Counted from the first letter of the stretch, positions 1 through 8,357 are shown. The stretch is 64,000 nucleotides of DNA from DATKBT01 sp035546295 (GCA_035546295.1 DATKBT010000051.1:1-64000), one strand, 5' to 3'. The notes: generated by a model not told the origin, from the letters alone. Made by a program: numbers and translations.

Positions 1-6
1 GCCTCC

Positions 7-43
7 GATCTGCTTGGGCGCGCTGCGCGCGCTGTAGCAGATC
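7..43. other. inverted repeat in gap 1-236
   Basis: Arms GATCTGCT (7-14) and AGCAGATC (36-43) enclose a GCGCGC-rich core that can itself pair, so a hairpin can form about 195 bases past the stop of the minus-strand sulfatase-like gene. No T-run follows, so it is only a weak terminator candidate. I see no gene in the rest of 1-236. Confidence 0.3.
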
Positions 44-236
44 TCCGGCTAGCCATTTCTCGCGGCTCCATGCGCCTGTGGCGCGTCGCCGCGGACAGCC
101 GTAGAACCGAGCGAATGGTGGGCCGCTCTGAAACCTCCTCGAGTGCCGTTCTCCGACCGCCCCGCCGAACCCCCGCACCGAGGAGCTCCGGCTTCGAAGC
201 CGCGGCCTGGACCGGCTCCGAGATTTGCCGAGCGGG

Positions 237-1853
237 CTACTCGTCCGACTCGTCCTTCGTGACGTAGCCGAGCGCCTCGAGCTCGCGTTGCGTCTCTTCG
301 TCGAGCGACTGCCGCTCGGCGGGACGCGCTCCGCAGAGCGCCTTTCTCCGAACCGTGATCGCGGCCTCGAGCTGGCCGAGGCGTTCGGGGCGGACTTTCG
401 ACAGATCGGTCTGCTCGGTCGGGTCAACGGAAAGATCGTAGAGCTCGCGCTCGTCGATCGGATAGAACCCCTCGGCGACGCCCTCCATGCAGATCGGCGC
501 CTTGCCGGTCGGATTGACGACAAGCTTCCAGTCTCCTTCACGGAAGGTGAAGACCTCCGAGGCCCCATACTCCGTGAAGGCCGAGCCGCCGCCGGCCGGC
601 GCCCCTCCGACCGGCCGGCGGACGCCTCCGGGCTGAGCGCCGCCAGGCTGCACCCCGCCGGGAGCGGCCGCTCGCTCGAGGAGGGGCCGTAGGGTCTCAC
701 CGTGGAGGCAGCTCGGGTCCTGGAGCCCCAGCAGGTCGAGGAGGGTCGGCAGCAGATCGACCATCTCGACTACGCCTTCGTGCACGGCTCCCGCCGGCAG
801 CAGCGTAGGTGCGATCATGGCCAGCGGCACGTGGAGGCTGGTCTCGTAGACCGAGCAGGCGTGGTAGAGGTAGTCGTGGTGCTGGTAGAGGTCCTCTCCG
901 TGATCGGCGAGGAAGACGATCACCGTGCGCTCCAGCCCGATTTCCTGCTCGAGGACGTCGTGAAGCTCCCCGATCCACCGATCGGTGCCGATCACGGCGG
1001 CGTCGTAGATCGCGTCGAGGTGCCGGCGGTCGGCGTCGTCGAGTGGGATCGGACCGGTCATGACCCGGTCGAGCACCCCCTTCTTGGGCAGCAGCTCACC
1101 CTCGTAACCGGGGTCGAGCTGCGTCCTCGCCAGGTCACCTCCCGCGTAGTAAGGCGAGTGCGGCCCGAAGTAGTGGACCCACAGCAGGAATGGCCGATCC
1201 GGCTGGCGCTGGCGCAGCCAGGCGATGGCTTCACGGTTGACCCGACGGTCGACCCCGCCGGCGCAGTCGAATTGGTCCCAGCCCTGGTGGTTGGCCTTGC
1301 ACATGTTGGCGAGGAAGGCCGCCGTCTCGTAGCCAGCCTGCTTCAGGATCAGCGGCAGGGTCGGCTGCGCGTCGTCGAGCAGGTAGCCGTTGTAGAGGAG
1401 ACCGTGGCCGCTCGGGTACAGGCCGGTCAGCATCGTGGCCAGAGACGGCCAGGTCAACGCGCGCGGAGCGCTCGCCTGCGCGAACCGCACGCCGCTGGTG
1501 ACCAGCCGGTCCATCTCGGGACTGGTCTCGCGTGTCATGTAGCCCCAGGCGCCGAGCCGGTCGGCGCGCAGCGTGTCGACCGAGACGATCACCACGTTGT
1601 ACCCGCTGGCGGCGCCGGCGAGGCTCGGCCCATCGCCGGATTCGGGCGCGGAGCATCCGGCAACGACCACGGACGACAGGAGCGGGGACGACAGGAGAAC
1701 CGCGCGGAGGAGCGCCAGGGAGACGGCGGGGAGTGGAGAGGCGCGGAGGGAGCGGGGCTGCCGGCGCCTCCGGGCGGTTCGAACGCGCCCGGCCCGGGCG
1801 ACCACCGCCCGGTCGATGCTGCTGCCTGGAATGGGGTCGCTCATCGTTTCCAT
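237..1853 (-). CDS. sulfatase-like alkaline-phosphatase-superfamily lipoprotein
   Basis: The 538-residue product belongs to the sulfatase branch of the alkaline phosphatase superfamily. After a long basic N-terminus comes a hydrophobic stretch ending in a lipobox, VVAGC with Cys about 67, so it is probably an exported lipoprotein. Metal-ligand motifs are visible: SVDTLRAD (D93) near the start of the domain and LADHGED (D317, H318). The usual formylglycine position (C/S-x-P-x-R) reads T-W-P-S-L around residue 134, so the Cys/Ser and the Arg of true sulfatases are both absent; the enzyme may act with Thr as nucleophile on another phosphate or sulfate ester. Substrate unknown. The start is METMSDP; a second ATG lies three codons in. 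It is divergent from the sigma factor gene. Confidence 0.85.
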   Translation of the reverse strand: METMSDPIPGSSIDRAVVARAGRVRTARRRRQPRSLRASPLPAVSLALLRAVLLSSPLLSSVVVAGCSAPESGDGPSLAGAASGYNVVIVSVDTLRADRLGAWGYMTRETSPEMDRLVTSGVRFAQASAPRALTWPSLATMLTGLYPSGHGLLYNGYLLDDAQPTLPLILKQAGYETAAFLANMCKANHQGWDQFDCAGGVDRRVNREAIAWLRQRQPDRPFLLWVHYFGPHSPYYAGGDLARTQLDPGYEGELLPKKGVLDRVMTGPIPLDDADRRHLDAIYDAAVIGTDRWIGELHDVLEQEIGLERTVIVFLADHGEDLYQHHDYLYHACSVYETSLHVPLAMIAPTLLPAGAVHEGVVEMVDLLPTLLDLLGLQDPSCLHGETLRPLLERAAAPGGVQPGGAQPGGVRRPVGGAPAGGGSAFTEYGASEVFTFREGDWKLVVNPTGKAPICMEGVAEGFYPIDERELYDLSVDPTEQTDLSKVRPERLGQLEAAITVRRKALCGARPAERQSLDEETQRELEALGYVTKDESDE

Positions 1854-2038
1854 CGAAGCCCGAGCCTCGAGCTTCGGGACCGCTGGCCGGGCCCGGCCTG
1901 TACCACTCCTCGTCGAGCGGCGACCCGCTGCCTTCTTCTAGGGGCGGCGGCGCTCGCGGCGGGAATGCTACCCCGTTCCCGGTCGGCCGAGGGCTGGCGC
2001 CGGGCTGCCAGAGTACACCGAGAGGTCGAGTGCCGGGC

Positions 2039-2066
2039 TTGACCTGAGAGATGGCCCCGCTATCAT
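2039..2066 (+). promoter_or_regulatory. sigma-70-like promoter for the sigma factor gene
   Basis: TTGACC (2039-2044) and TATCAT (2061-2066) are separated by 16 bp and lie about 67 bases upstream of the ATG at 2133. Found by eye; the -35 matches five of six consensus bases and the -10 matches five of six. Confidence 0.5.
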
Positions 2067-2132
2067 CGGTGCTCGCACGGGAGCGGTCCGCTTCGAGGCG
2101 CCTCCATCTCCGCAACCTTCGAGGAGCGGACC

Positions 2133-3233
2133 ATGGAGAACGACACGCAGACTGCCCGACGCCCGATCTCACGCGCAGGGATTTCCCCAGAGGGCGAAGC
2201 CCGTGATCGGCACGCCGAGATCACGCGACAAGCGATCCCGAGAGCCGGGATCCACGACGCCGGGATCCACGATGCCGGGATCGAGAGAGCCGAGATCGAG
2301 AGTGCCGCGATCTCGAGGTCGACCGATCCGAGGCCGGAGCTCTCGAGGGATTCGAGATCCCAGATCCCGAGGCCCCGAATCGCGAAGCCTCGAATCGCGA
2401 AGCCCCAGATCGCCACGTCTGGGCGCTCGGTCGCATGCGTCGCGGTGGAGCCCGACGCCCTCGAACCCTCGACCCTGACGCTGTGGCGCCGGTGTGCTCA
2501 CGGTGGCCGCGAGGCCGACTGGTGCGAGCTCCACCAGCGCCTGGCCGGGCGCATCCACTCCTGGCTGCAGCGTGGCGTCTCGGGATCCTACGGGCAGATT
2601 GGCGCGTTGGAAGCGGATGATCTGGCGCAGGAGGTCTACTGTCGGCTGCTCGCCAACGACCGGCGCGCGTTGCGCGGGTGCCGCGCTCAGTCCGACGGTG
2701 AGCTGATGGCCTACCTGGCGCGTGTCTGCCAGAGCGTCCTGATCTCGGCCGCCCGCGAGCGCGGCGCCTGCAAGCGGCGTGCGGCGAGCGGCGTCCCCGC
2801 CCGCTGCGTCGACCACGAGGAGGTGCCGGCCCCGGGTCTGAGCCCGGAGGAGCAGGCGCTGGTCGCCGACGTCCGGCGCAAGGCCATCGCCTGCACCACC
2901 CGGTCCTGTCCGGTCGCCGCTCGGCGCCAGCGGTTCATCCTCGACCAGGTGCTGTTCGTGGGCTACACCAGCGGCGAGCTGTCGCGAAGCGTCGGGGTCT
3001 CGGCGAGCTCCATCGACACCGTGGTTTCCCGAGCGCGGCGGCGTGCTCGTTCGCTGGGCATCCCGTTCCCGAGCCGTTGCTGCTTCGATTCGTCTCGCCG
3101 CTGCCACCGTCGGGGCAGGGACGTCGAGGGCTGTGGCGGTCGAGCTGGAGGCCTGAGAGCGGCAGGGCAGAGGCGAGGCGGAGGCCGTCCCCCCGGCGCC
3201 GGCCCGAGCGTGCCGCCCCGCGGCCTGCGTTGA
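2133..3233 (+). CDS. sigma-70 family (ECF-like) factor with pentad-repeat N-terminal tail
   Basis: The central part looks like an RNA polymerase sigma factor of the ECF type: a region 2 segment with DDLAQEVYCRLL at about 162-173 and a region 4 helix-turn-helix at about 275-305 (YTSGELSRSVGVSASSIDT, then an Arg-rich recognition end). In front sits an unusual tail of about 100 residues built from five-residue units ending in Ile (PRAGI, HDAGI, ERAEI, AKPRI and similar), encoded by a 15-bp DNA repeat. The ATG at 2133 has a GAGGAG ribosome site six bases away and a promoter upstream, so the tail should be translated. A shorter form from GTG 2445 is possible. The C-terminus is Cys/Arg-rich (about 314-345). 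No anti-sigma factor is adjacent; its target genes are unknown. Confidence 0.75.
   Translation: MENDTQTARRPISRAGISPEGEARDRHAEITRQAIPRAGIHDAGIHDAGIERAEIESAAISRSTDPRPELSRDSRSQIPRPRIAKPRIAKPQIATSGRSVACVAVEPDALEPSTLTLWRRCAHGGREADWCELHQRLAGRIHSWLQRGVSGSYGQIGALEADDLAQEVYCRLLANDRRALRGCRAQSDGELMAYLARVCQSVLISAARERGACKRRAASGVPARCVDHEEVPAPGLSPEEQALVADVRRKAIACTTRSCPVAARRQRFILDQVLFVGYTSGELSRSVGVSASSIDTVVSRARRRARSLGIPFPSRCCFDSSRRCHRRGRDVEGCGGRAGGLRAAGQRRGGGRPPGAGPSVPPRGLR
2223..2411. repeat. degenerate 15-bp tandem repeats inside the sigma factor gene
   Basis: Units such as GGGATCCACGACGCC and GGGATCCACGATGCC repeat in tandem, with a second block (CGAATCGCGAAGCCT-like) at about 2375-2411. The period equals five codons, so the reading frame is preserved; the repeats leave other frames open too, which creates a spurious antisense ORF. 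Confidence 0.8.
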
Positions 3234-3259
3234 CTTTTGACGGGAGCCATCGCTAGACT
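3230..3259 (+). promoter_or_regulatory. promoter for the Ig-like secreted protein
   Basis: TTGACT (3230-3235) overlaps the stop codon of the sigma factor gene; TAGACT (3254-3259) follows after 18 bp. This would give a leader of about 150 bases that holds a small hairpin (GGCCGG 3338-3343 with CCGGCC 3349-3354) before the AGGAGG ribosome site at 3403. Confidence 0.45.
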
Positions 3260-3416
3260 TCTATAGATTCTCGTTTACTCGTTCAGTCGCAAGGGCTTAC
3301 CCGCTCTCGGCAGCTCTTTTTCTTTCGGTCTGACCCTGGCCGGATACCCCGGCCGGGGGCGGATCAGGCGGCTCCCCGGCGCCACTGGCGCTCGGGCGGC
3401 CCAGGAGGACGAATCG

Positions 3417-4724
3417 ATGGCCCGCATGAACAGCTCTCGTCAGGGATCGTGGACCACCTTCCGTTGGGTGGCGGCCGGTCTCCTCTTCTCTCTCGTCCTC
3501 GACGCTCCGGCGAGCGCCAGCACGCGCGGCTCGTTGCGGTCGCCGGCCGGCAATCCCTGCATCTCGCAGGAGCCCGTGGCCTCCGGTCTGGGGGACCCCT
3601 TCGGGTTCATCGACGGCATCGGCACCGGCGGCAACGTGGCTTCGAACAGCGTCACGGTGCTGGGTTGGGCGCTCGACGACGACGGCGTCGCGGCGGTCGA
3701 CATCCTGGTCGACGGTCACGAGGTCGGCCGCGCGCGGCTCGACCGTGCCCGCCCCGACGTCGCCCGTCTGTTCGGCAGCTTCGCCGGCGCGGCGCTGTCG
3801 GGATTCGACTTCGTCCTCGACACCACCAACTTCCCCAACGGCGAGCACCTGGTGAGCGCTCTGGTGATCACCAACACCGGCGAGGTGGTCGAGCTGTCCG
3901 GGCTGGTCTTCGACTTCCAGAACAACACCCACAACCTCAAGCCGTTCGGCTTCATCGAATACCCGGACAACAACGCCGCGTTCTTCGGCACCTGCAATCC
4001 TCTGGCGCAGCAGCGCAGGCTCAACGTGGTCACCGGCTGGGCCCTCGACTTCGGCGTCGAGCTCAACGACCAGGGGATCGGCTACGTCGAGCTGCTCCTC
4101 GACGGCTCGATCATCGCCAACTCCCGGCTCGACTGCACGAACTCGCTGGTCACCGGCCTCAACACCGACTGCTACGGGATCTATCGGGTCGACGTGGAGG
4201 AGCGCTATCCGACCGCCCGCGACGCCTCCAATGCCGGCTTCCGCTTCGTGCTCGACGTCGGCGCGCTGATCAACTTCGGCTTCGCCGAGGGCAACCACGT
4301 GTTGACCGTGCGGGCTGCGGACCAGGACTCGCAGGTCGCCAACATCGATTCGGTCAACGTCAACTTCCGGTGCGACGGCCTGCGCGGGGACACCCAGTCG
4401 ATCGGCTCGATCGACCTCCCCCCGAACGAGCGCAACTTCGGCGTCATCCAGCTCACCGGCTGGGCGCTCGACGCCGACGGAGTCGCCCACGTGAGCATCA
4501 GGATCGACGGCGTGTCGTTCGGTCGCGCGGTCTACGGTTTCGCGCGGCCTGAAGTGACTTCGCGCAACCCGGGCTTCCCGGACTCCAACGCTCCGGGCTG
4601 GGCCTTCACGCTCGACACCCGGCTGCTGTCTGACGGACTCCACAGTGTGCAGCTCCAGGTCGTCGACGACGAGGGGAACATCACGCTGGCGGGGGAGCTC
4701 GACCTCTTCGTCGACAACCGCTGA
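3417..4724 (+). CDS. secreted protein with three bacterial Ig-like repeats
   Basis: This 435-residue protein has an N-terminal signal peptide (hydrophobic core about 17-29, cleavage likely after PASAS about residue 35). The rest is three related beta-rich repeats, each marked by GWALD (about 83, 207 and 348), an ILVDG/LLLDG/IRIDG strand, a xxRPDV/ARPEV-like turn and a FxLDT strand: roughly 62-168, 175-318 and 326-433. Such repeats are typical of cell-surface or secreted Ig-like adhesive modules; no catalytic domain is visible. The start at 3417 has AGGAGG eight bases upstream. The gene directly follows the sigma factor gene and may be its target, but that is only inference from position. Confidence 0.75.
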   Translation: MARMNSSRQGSWTTFRWVAAGLLFSLVLDAPASASTRGSLRSPAGNPCISQEPVASGLGDPFGFIDGIGTGGNVASNSVTVLGWALDDDGVAAVDILVDGHEVGRARLDRARPDVARLFGSFAGAALSGFDFVLDTTNFPNGEHLVSALVITNTGEVVELSGLVFDFQNNTHNLKPFGFIEYPDNNAAFFGTCNPLAQQRRLNVVTGWALDFGVELNDQGIGYVELLLDGSIIANSRLDCTNSLVTGLNTDCYGIYRVDVEERYPTARDASNAGFRFVLDVGALINFGFAEGNHVLTVRAADQDSQVANIDSVNVNFRCDGLRGDTQSIGSIDLPPNERNFGVIQLTGWALDADGVAHVSIRIDGVSFGRAVYGFARPEVTSRNPGFPDSNAPGWAFTLDTRLLSDGLHSVQLQVVDDEGNITLAGELDLFVDNR

Positions 4725-4737
4725 GCACGCGAGACAA

Positions 4738-4772
4738 CGGAGCTCGCGGCGCCGGCGGCGGCGCGAGCTCCG
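4738..4772 (+). terminator. hairpin after the Ig-like protein gene
   Basis: A perfect 11-bp inverted repeat (CGGAGCTCGCG at 4738-4748, CGCGAGCTCCG at 4762-4772) starts 13 bases past the stop. There is no T-run, so it is a terminator-like hairpin rather than a textbook intrinsic terminator. Confidence 0.5.
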
Positions 4773-4986
4773 TACGGATCGAGGCGGTGGCGCTCGCACG
4801 TCGGCCGCGACGGAGCGCGGCCGCTCCGGCGGCGACGGCCTACCCCGTTCGGGCTGGTTCTGCCGGCGGATCGCCGGCAGGTGACGCTCCGGAGCTGTGG
4901 GTCGGTGCCACGGCGGCCGCTCGCACGTCGGCTGGGACTGAGCGAGGCGGCCGCTACGCCGCAGGTCCGCGATCGGATCCTGGCTC

Positions 4987-5088
4987 GCCGGCCGCCGCGA
5001 GGAGCAGCCCCACGAGCCCGAGCGTGCCCGCGACCCGGGCGACCAAGCGCTGGGGATAGGTCTCGACCGCGCCTCGCAGCGTCGGCAC
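4987..5088 (-). pseudogene. remnant of an ADOP/MacB-like permease
   Basis: On the minus strand an open stretch reads VPTLRGAVETYPQRLVARVA followed by GTLGLVGLLLAAAG. This is the conserved segment just before and into a transmembrane helix of the ADOP (acidobacterial duplicated orphan permease) group of FtsX/MacB-like proteins, as I know the family. Nothing before or after it continues the domain, so it is a fragment of about 34 codons left by deletion. The remaining gap (4773-5237) holds a 15-bp direct repeat, CGCTCGCACGTCGGC at 4791 and 4918, and no other gene I can support. Confidence 0.5.
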
Positions 5089-5201
5089 CGCCGCGGTTCG
5101 GCAGCAAGGTGCCGCCAGGACCCTGACCTCTCGCCTCGTGATGGGGCCGAGCCCAGCAGGCGGGCTCAGGACAAGCGCCACGGGGCTCCGTTGAGAAGGC
5201 T

Positions 5202-5218
5202 CCGAGCCTCCGGCTCGG
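5202..5218 (-). terminator. terminator-like hairpin after the S41 peptidase
   Basis: CCGAGCC (5202-5208) pairs with GGCTCGG (5212-5218). It sits 20 bases past the minus-strand stop at 5238 and is followed on that strand by a pyrimidine-rich CCTTCTC tract. Confidence 0.5.
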
Positions 5219-5237
5219 GGTGCCTCGGGCCTTCGGT

Positions 5238-6866
5238 TCAGATCGCTTCGGCTTCCTGATCGCCGGCCTCGGCGATTCGCTGGCCTTCTCTCAGGTCGTT
5301 GCGCTGGACCAGGAGCTGCGACGCCTCGTCGAACAGGTTCAGCGCCGCCTCGATCTGATCGTCGATCACGGCCAGGGCCTGGTGACCCTCTTCGAGACCG
5401 AAGATGCTGTTGAAGATCTCGAAGCGCATCCGGTTGCTGACGTAGCGGTTCACCTCGGGGTCGTCGAAGGTCTTGGCGACCTCGTCGGGCTCGGCGTAGC
5501 CCTGCTCGACGATCCAGCCCTTGAAGTCCTCGATCATCTCCGCCGGCGGCTGCCAGTCGGTGTCCTTCACCGGGTGATCGTTCGCCCAGCCGAGCGAGTA
5601 GGTGAAAATGGCGCTCCGGGCGTTGAGCCTGACGATCAGCTCGTCGAGCTCTTTCAGGTCCACCTGGACGTCGGGAATGATGCCGCCGCCGCCGTAGACC
5701 TTGCGGCCGAGGTCGGTGTAGTAGACGTTCTCTCCCGACTTCTGCTCGAGGTCGGACACCGTCGTGTGCGAGTCGTAGCTCGTGTAGTAGTCCCAGTAGG
5801 ACGTGTAGTCGCGCTGGATGAGGCGCCCCGACGGCGTGTAGTACCGGGCTGTCGTGATCGCCAGGCCGGCGTCTCCGTGCTGGAGGTTGTAGACCGTCTG
5901 CACCAGTCCCTTGCCCCAGGTGGGCTCGCCCACGATCAGGCCGACGTCGTGGTCCTGGATGGCGCCGGCGAGGATCTCGGACGCCGAGGCCGAGCCGCCG
6001 TTGACCAGGACCACCAGAGGCACTCCGAGCTCCTTGTAGGTGCCCGTGGAGGTGATCTTGCTGAACGAGCTGCGGATTCGACCCTTGGTCTCGACGATCG
6101 TGCTGTTGGCCGGCACGAACTGGTCGGCGACCTCGATCGCCTGGTCGAGGAGCCCGCCGCCGTTCCCGCGCAGGTCGAGGATCAGCCGCTCCATCCCCGC
6201 CTCGCGCAGCTCCTCGAGCCCGCGCGCGACCTCGCCGCCGGTCGAGCGGGAGAAGTCGCGGATGCTCAGGTAGCCGGTTCCGGGCGCGATCATGTAGGCA
6301 TGCAGCACCGTGTTCTGGGGGATCTCGGCCCGAGTGACGGTCAGGTCGAGCGGCTCGTCGAGCCCCGGGCGCACGAGGGTGACCACGACCGACGTGTCTT
6401 TCGGCCCCTTGAGCCGGCTGATCGCGTCGTCGACGTCCATCGCGTCGGTCGCCTCGCCGTCGATCTTGGCGATGATGTCGCCGGCGCGCATGCCCATCTG
6501 GTGGGCGGGCGTGCCCGGGATCGGCGTGATCACGGTGAGCTGCCCATTGCGCATCCCGACCCAGATGCCGAGGCCGTAGAAGCTGCTCTGCTGCTTCTCG
6601 CGCATCTGGGCGTAGGCCTCACGGCTGAGGAAGCTGGTGTGGGGATCGAGCCCCCGCAGCATGCCGTGAATCGAGGCGTAGACCAGCTCCCGGAAGGTGA
6701 TCTCCTTACCGTAGCGGGCCTTGGCCACCTGGATCAGATCGGTGTACTGCTGAACCCGAGTCTGCATCTCGTCGGTCATGCCGATGAGATCGTCCCCGAG
6801 CGAGCCGCCGATCAGGAGCGCGGCTGCGAAGAGGAAGGTTGCCAGGATGCGCCAGTTTTTCTTCAT
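5238..6866 (-). CDS. ctpA: S41 family C-terminal processing peptidase
   Basis: A periplasmic serine protease of the Prc/CtpA family, which trims or degrades exported proteins from the C-terminus. The N-terminus has a signal anchor (about 7-23), then a helical cap with GLDPHTSFL (72-80), a PDZ domain (about 95-180) and the S41 core with DLRGNGGG (231-238), the nucleophile motif GSASASE (291-297) and the general-base lysine in WGKGLVQ (K319). The 542-residue length is normal for the group. Start ATG 6866; a TATAAA-like -10 lies 11 bases upstream. It is divergent from tatA. Confidence 0.93.
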   Translation of the reverse strand: MKKNWRILATFLFAAALLIGGSLGDDLIGMTDEMQTRVQQYTDLIQVAKARYGKEITFRELVYASIHGMLRGLDPHTSFLSREAYAQMREKQQSSFYGLGIWVGMRNGQLTVITPIPGTPAHQMGMRAGDIIAKIDGEATDAMDVDDAISRLKGPKDTSVVVTLVRPGLDEPLDLTVTRAEIPQNTVLHAYMIAPGTGYLSIRDFSRSTGGEVARGLEELREAGMERLILDLRGNGGGLLDQAIEVADQFVPANSTIVETKGRIRSSFSKITSTGTYKELGVPLVVLVNGGSASASEILAGAIQDHDVGLIVGEPTWGKGLVQTVYNLQHGDAGLAITTARYYTPSGRLIQRDYTSYWDYYTSYDSHTTVSDLEQKSGENVYYTDLGRKVYGGGGIIPDVQVDLKELDELIVRLNARSAIFTYSLGWANDHPVKDTDWQPPAEMIEDFKGWIVEQGYAEPDEVAKTFDDPEVNRYVSNRMRFEIFNSIFGLEEGHQALAVIDDQIEAALNLFDEASQLLVQRNDLREGQRIAEAGDQEAEAI

Positions 6867-6957
6867 GGTGCCGCGAGTTTATAGGGATTCAGGGGGCGAT
6901 CAAGCGTCCGAGGCCGCGATCTTGGTCGCCGCCATCGCGCCGCGGCCCGCACCGGGA

Positions 6958-6963
6958 TACAAT
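6958..6963 (+). promoter_or_regulatory. -10 element, possible leaderless promoter of tatA
   Basis: TACAAT ends seven bases before the ATG at 6971 and no ribosome site is present. This spacing places the transcription start at or next to the A of ATG, as in leaderless mRNAs. No convincing -35 box was seen. Confidence 0.35.
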
Positions 6964-6970
6964 GGAACCC

Positions 6971-7246
6971 ATGTTCGGTCCCCTCGGATTCCAGGAGCTC
7001 GTCCTCATCCTCGTTCTGGCGCTGCTCATCTTCGGGCCCAAGAAGCTGCCCGAGATCGGCCGGACCATCGGCAAGGGAATGGCCGAGTTCCGCCGAGCGA
7101 CCTCCGATCTCAAGCGCAGCATCGAGACCGAGGTCGATCTCGACGAGCGCAAGCCCAGCCTGGCGAGCGCCTCCTCCGCGGGCTCGTCGTCGCGGGCTTC
7201 GAGTCCGTCGAAGTCGGAGGAGCCCAAGAGCGATCGAGGCGCCTGA
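6971..7246 (+). CDS. tatA: Sec-independent translocase subunit TatA/TatE
   Basis: A 91-residue TatA-family subunit of the twin-arginine translocase. It begins MFGPLGFQELVLILVLALLI, a membrane helix, then the hinge FGPKKLPEIGRTIGKG and an amphipathic helix (to about residue 50), followed by a charged and Ser-rich tail. I chose ATG 6971 because TatA proteins start right at MFG; an ATG three codons earlier (6962) and a longer open frame to 6839 lack support. It is followed by a 15-bp tandem repeat and then tatC. The same window encodes at least two likely Tat substrates (36324, 52438). Confidence 0.92.
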   Translation: MFGPLGFQELVLILVLALLIFGPKKLPEIGRTIGKGMAEFRRATSDLKRSIETEVDLDERKPSLASASSAGSSSRASSPSKSEEPKSDRGA

Positions 7247-7300
7247 TGCCGAGGAACTGGCTGCCGAGGAACTGGGTGCCGAGGAACTGAATGCTGAGGA
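7247..7300. repeat. 15-bp tandem repeat downstream of tatA
   Basis: Units TGCCGAGGAACTGGC (7247-7261), TGCCGAGGAACTGGG (7262-7276) and TGCCGAGGAACTGAA (7277-7291), then a partial TGCTGAGGA. The array starts directly at the tatA stop codon. Confidence 0.9.
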
Positions 7301-7527
7301 CCAGTGCCGGGGATCGGGGCCGGACCTGGGCGCCGCGGATCGACAGCGCGCCCTGCACGCGGCCGGTCGCACGCTGAGCACAGCGGGAGGGGCCGCCGCC
7401 TCCGCCGGCTCGCTTCGACCGGGCAGCCACTTTCCGGACACGCTCTGCTGGATCCACCGACCCGATCCCCTTCGATCCCACGATGGCGAGCCGGTGAACG
7501 AGGTGCCCCAGTGATCGAGCGGCCTCA

Positions 7528-8343
7528 GTGAGCGAGCGCGAGCTGCCGTCGCCGGGGGAGCTGGTCGACCCCGCAGCGCTCGCCGGGGACGAGCCCGAGG
7601 AGCTCCAGCGGATGACGCTCCTCGAGCACCTCGAGGAGCTGCGCTCTCGCATCCTGCGGAGCCTCGCCGCCCTGCTGGTGGGCTTCGGAGTCTGCTTCGC
7701 GTTCGCCAAGCCGATTTACAACGTGCTGGCGCAGCCGGTCGTGCCCTACATCGAGGGGGGGAAGCTCTCGTTCCTCCGCGTCACCGACCCCTTCATCGTC
7801 TACGTCAAGGTCGCGCTGCTCGCGGGCGTGTTCCTGATGTCGCCCTTCATCCTCTACCAGGTCTGGAAGTTCGTCTCGCCCGGGCTCTACTCCCGCGAGA
7901 AGCGATATGCCATGCCGTTCGTCTTCTTCGGCTCGAGCTTCTTCCTGGCCGGAGGTCTGTTCGGCTACTTCGTCGCGGTGCCGTTCGCGGTACGCTTCCT
8001 GATCCTCGAAATGGGCGAGAACTTCGAGCCGGTGATCACCGTCGACTTCTGGCTCAACTTCCTGATCAACGTGCTGCTCGGGCTGGGCCTCATGTTCGAG
8101 CTGCCGATCATGATCTTCATGCTGGCGATGCTGGGCGTGGTCACCCCCCGCTTCCTGCTCAAGCACTTCCGCTGGGCGGTGCTGATCATCTTCGTGGTCG
8201 CGGCCGTCATCACGCCGACCCCGGACGTGGTGAACCTGTGCGTGGTCGCCATCCCCACAATCCTGCTCTACCTGCTGGGGGTGGCAGGAGCGGCGCTGGC
8301 GATACGCCTGCGCCGCAAGCGTGCGGCCGCGGCGGAGGCCTAG
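7528..8343 (+). CDS. tatC: twin-arginine translocase subunit TatC
   Basis: The 271-residue product has the six membrane helices of TatC, the receptor subunit that recognises twin-arginine signal peptides. Family landmarks: LLEHLEELRSRIL near the N-terminus (about 32-44), PFILYQVWKFVSPGLY (about 110-125) in the first periplasmic/cytoplasmic turn, and LGLGLMFELPIM (about 188-199). The GTG at 7528 is the start; the protein begins MSERELPSP. It lies 281 bases after tatA, the space being filled by a tandem repeat and featureless sequence. A perfect hairpin ends the gene. Confidence 0.93.
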   Translation: MSERELPSPGELVDPAALAGDEPEELQRMTLLEHLEELRSRILRSLAALLVGFGVCFAFAKPIYNVLAQPVVPYIEGGKLSFLRVTDPFIVYVKVALLAGVFLMSPFILYQVWKFVSPGLYSREKRYAMPFVFFGSSFFLAGGLFGYFVAVPFAVRFLILEMGENFEPVITVDFWLNFLINVLLGLGLMFELPIMIFMLAMLGVVTPRFLLKHFRWAVLIIFVVAAVITPTPDVVNLCVVAIPTILLYLLGVAGAALAIRLRRKRAAAAEA

Positions 8344-8357
8344 CAGCCCTCGCCGCA

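Noticed and set aside
2063..2416. Minus-strand repeat protein (GFAIRGFAIRG pattern)
   Set aside because: Arises from the 15-bp repeat of the sigma factor gene, which leaves several frames open; the plus strand has promoter, ribosome site and the sigma domain downstream.
3297..4799. 500-codon minus-strand ORF over the Ig-like protein
   Set aside because: Shadow ORF with low-complexity Val/Asp/Arg composition; the plus strand has signal peptide, repeats and an AGGAGG site.
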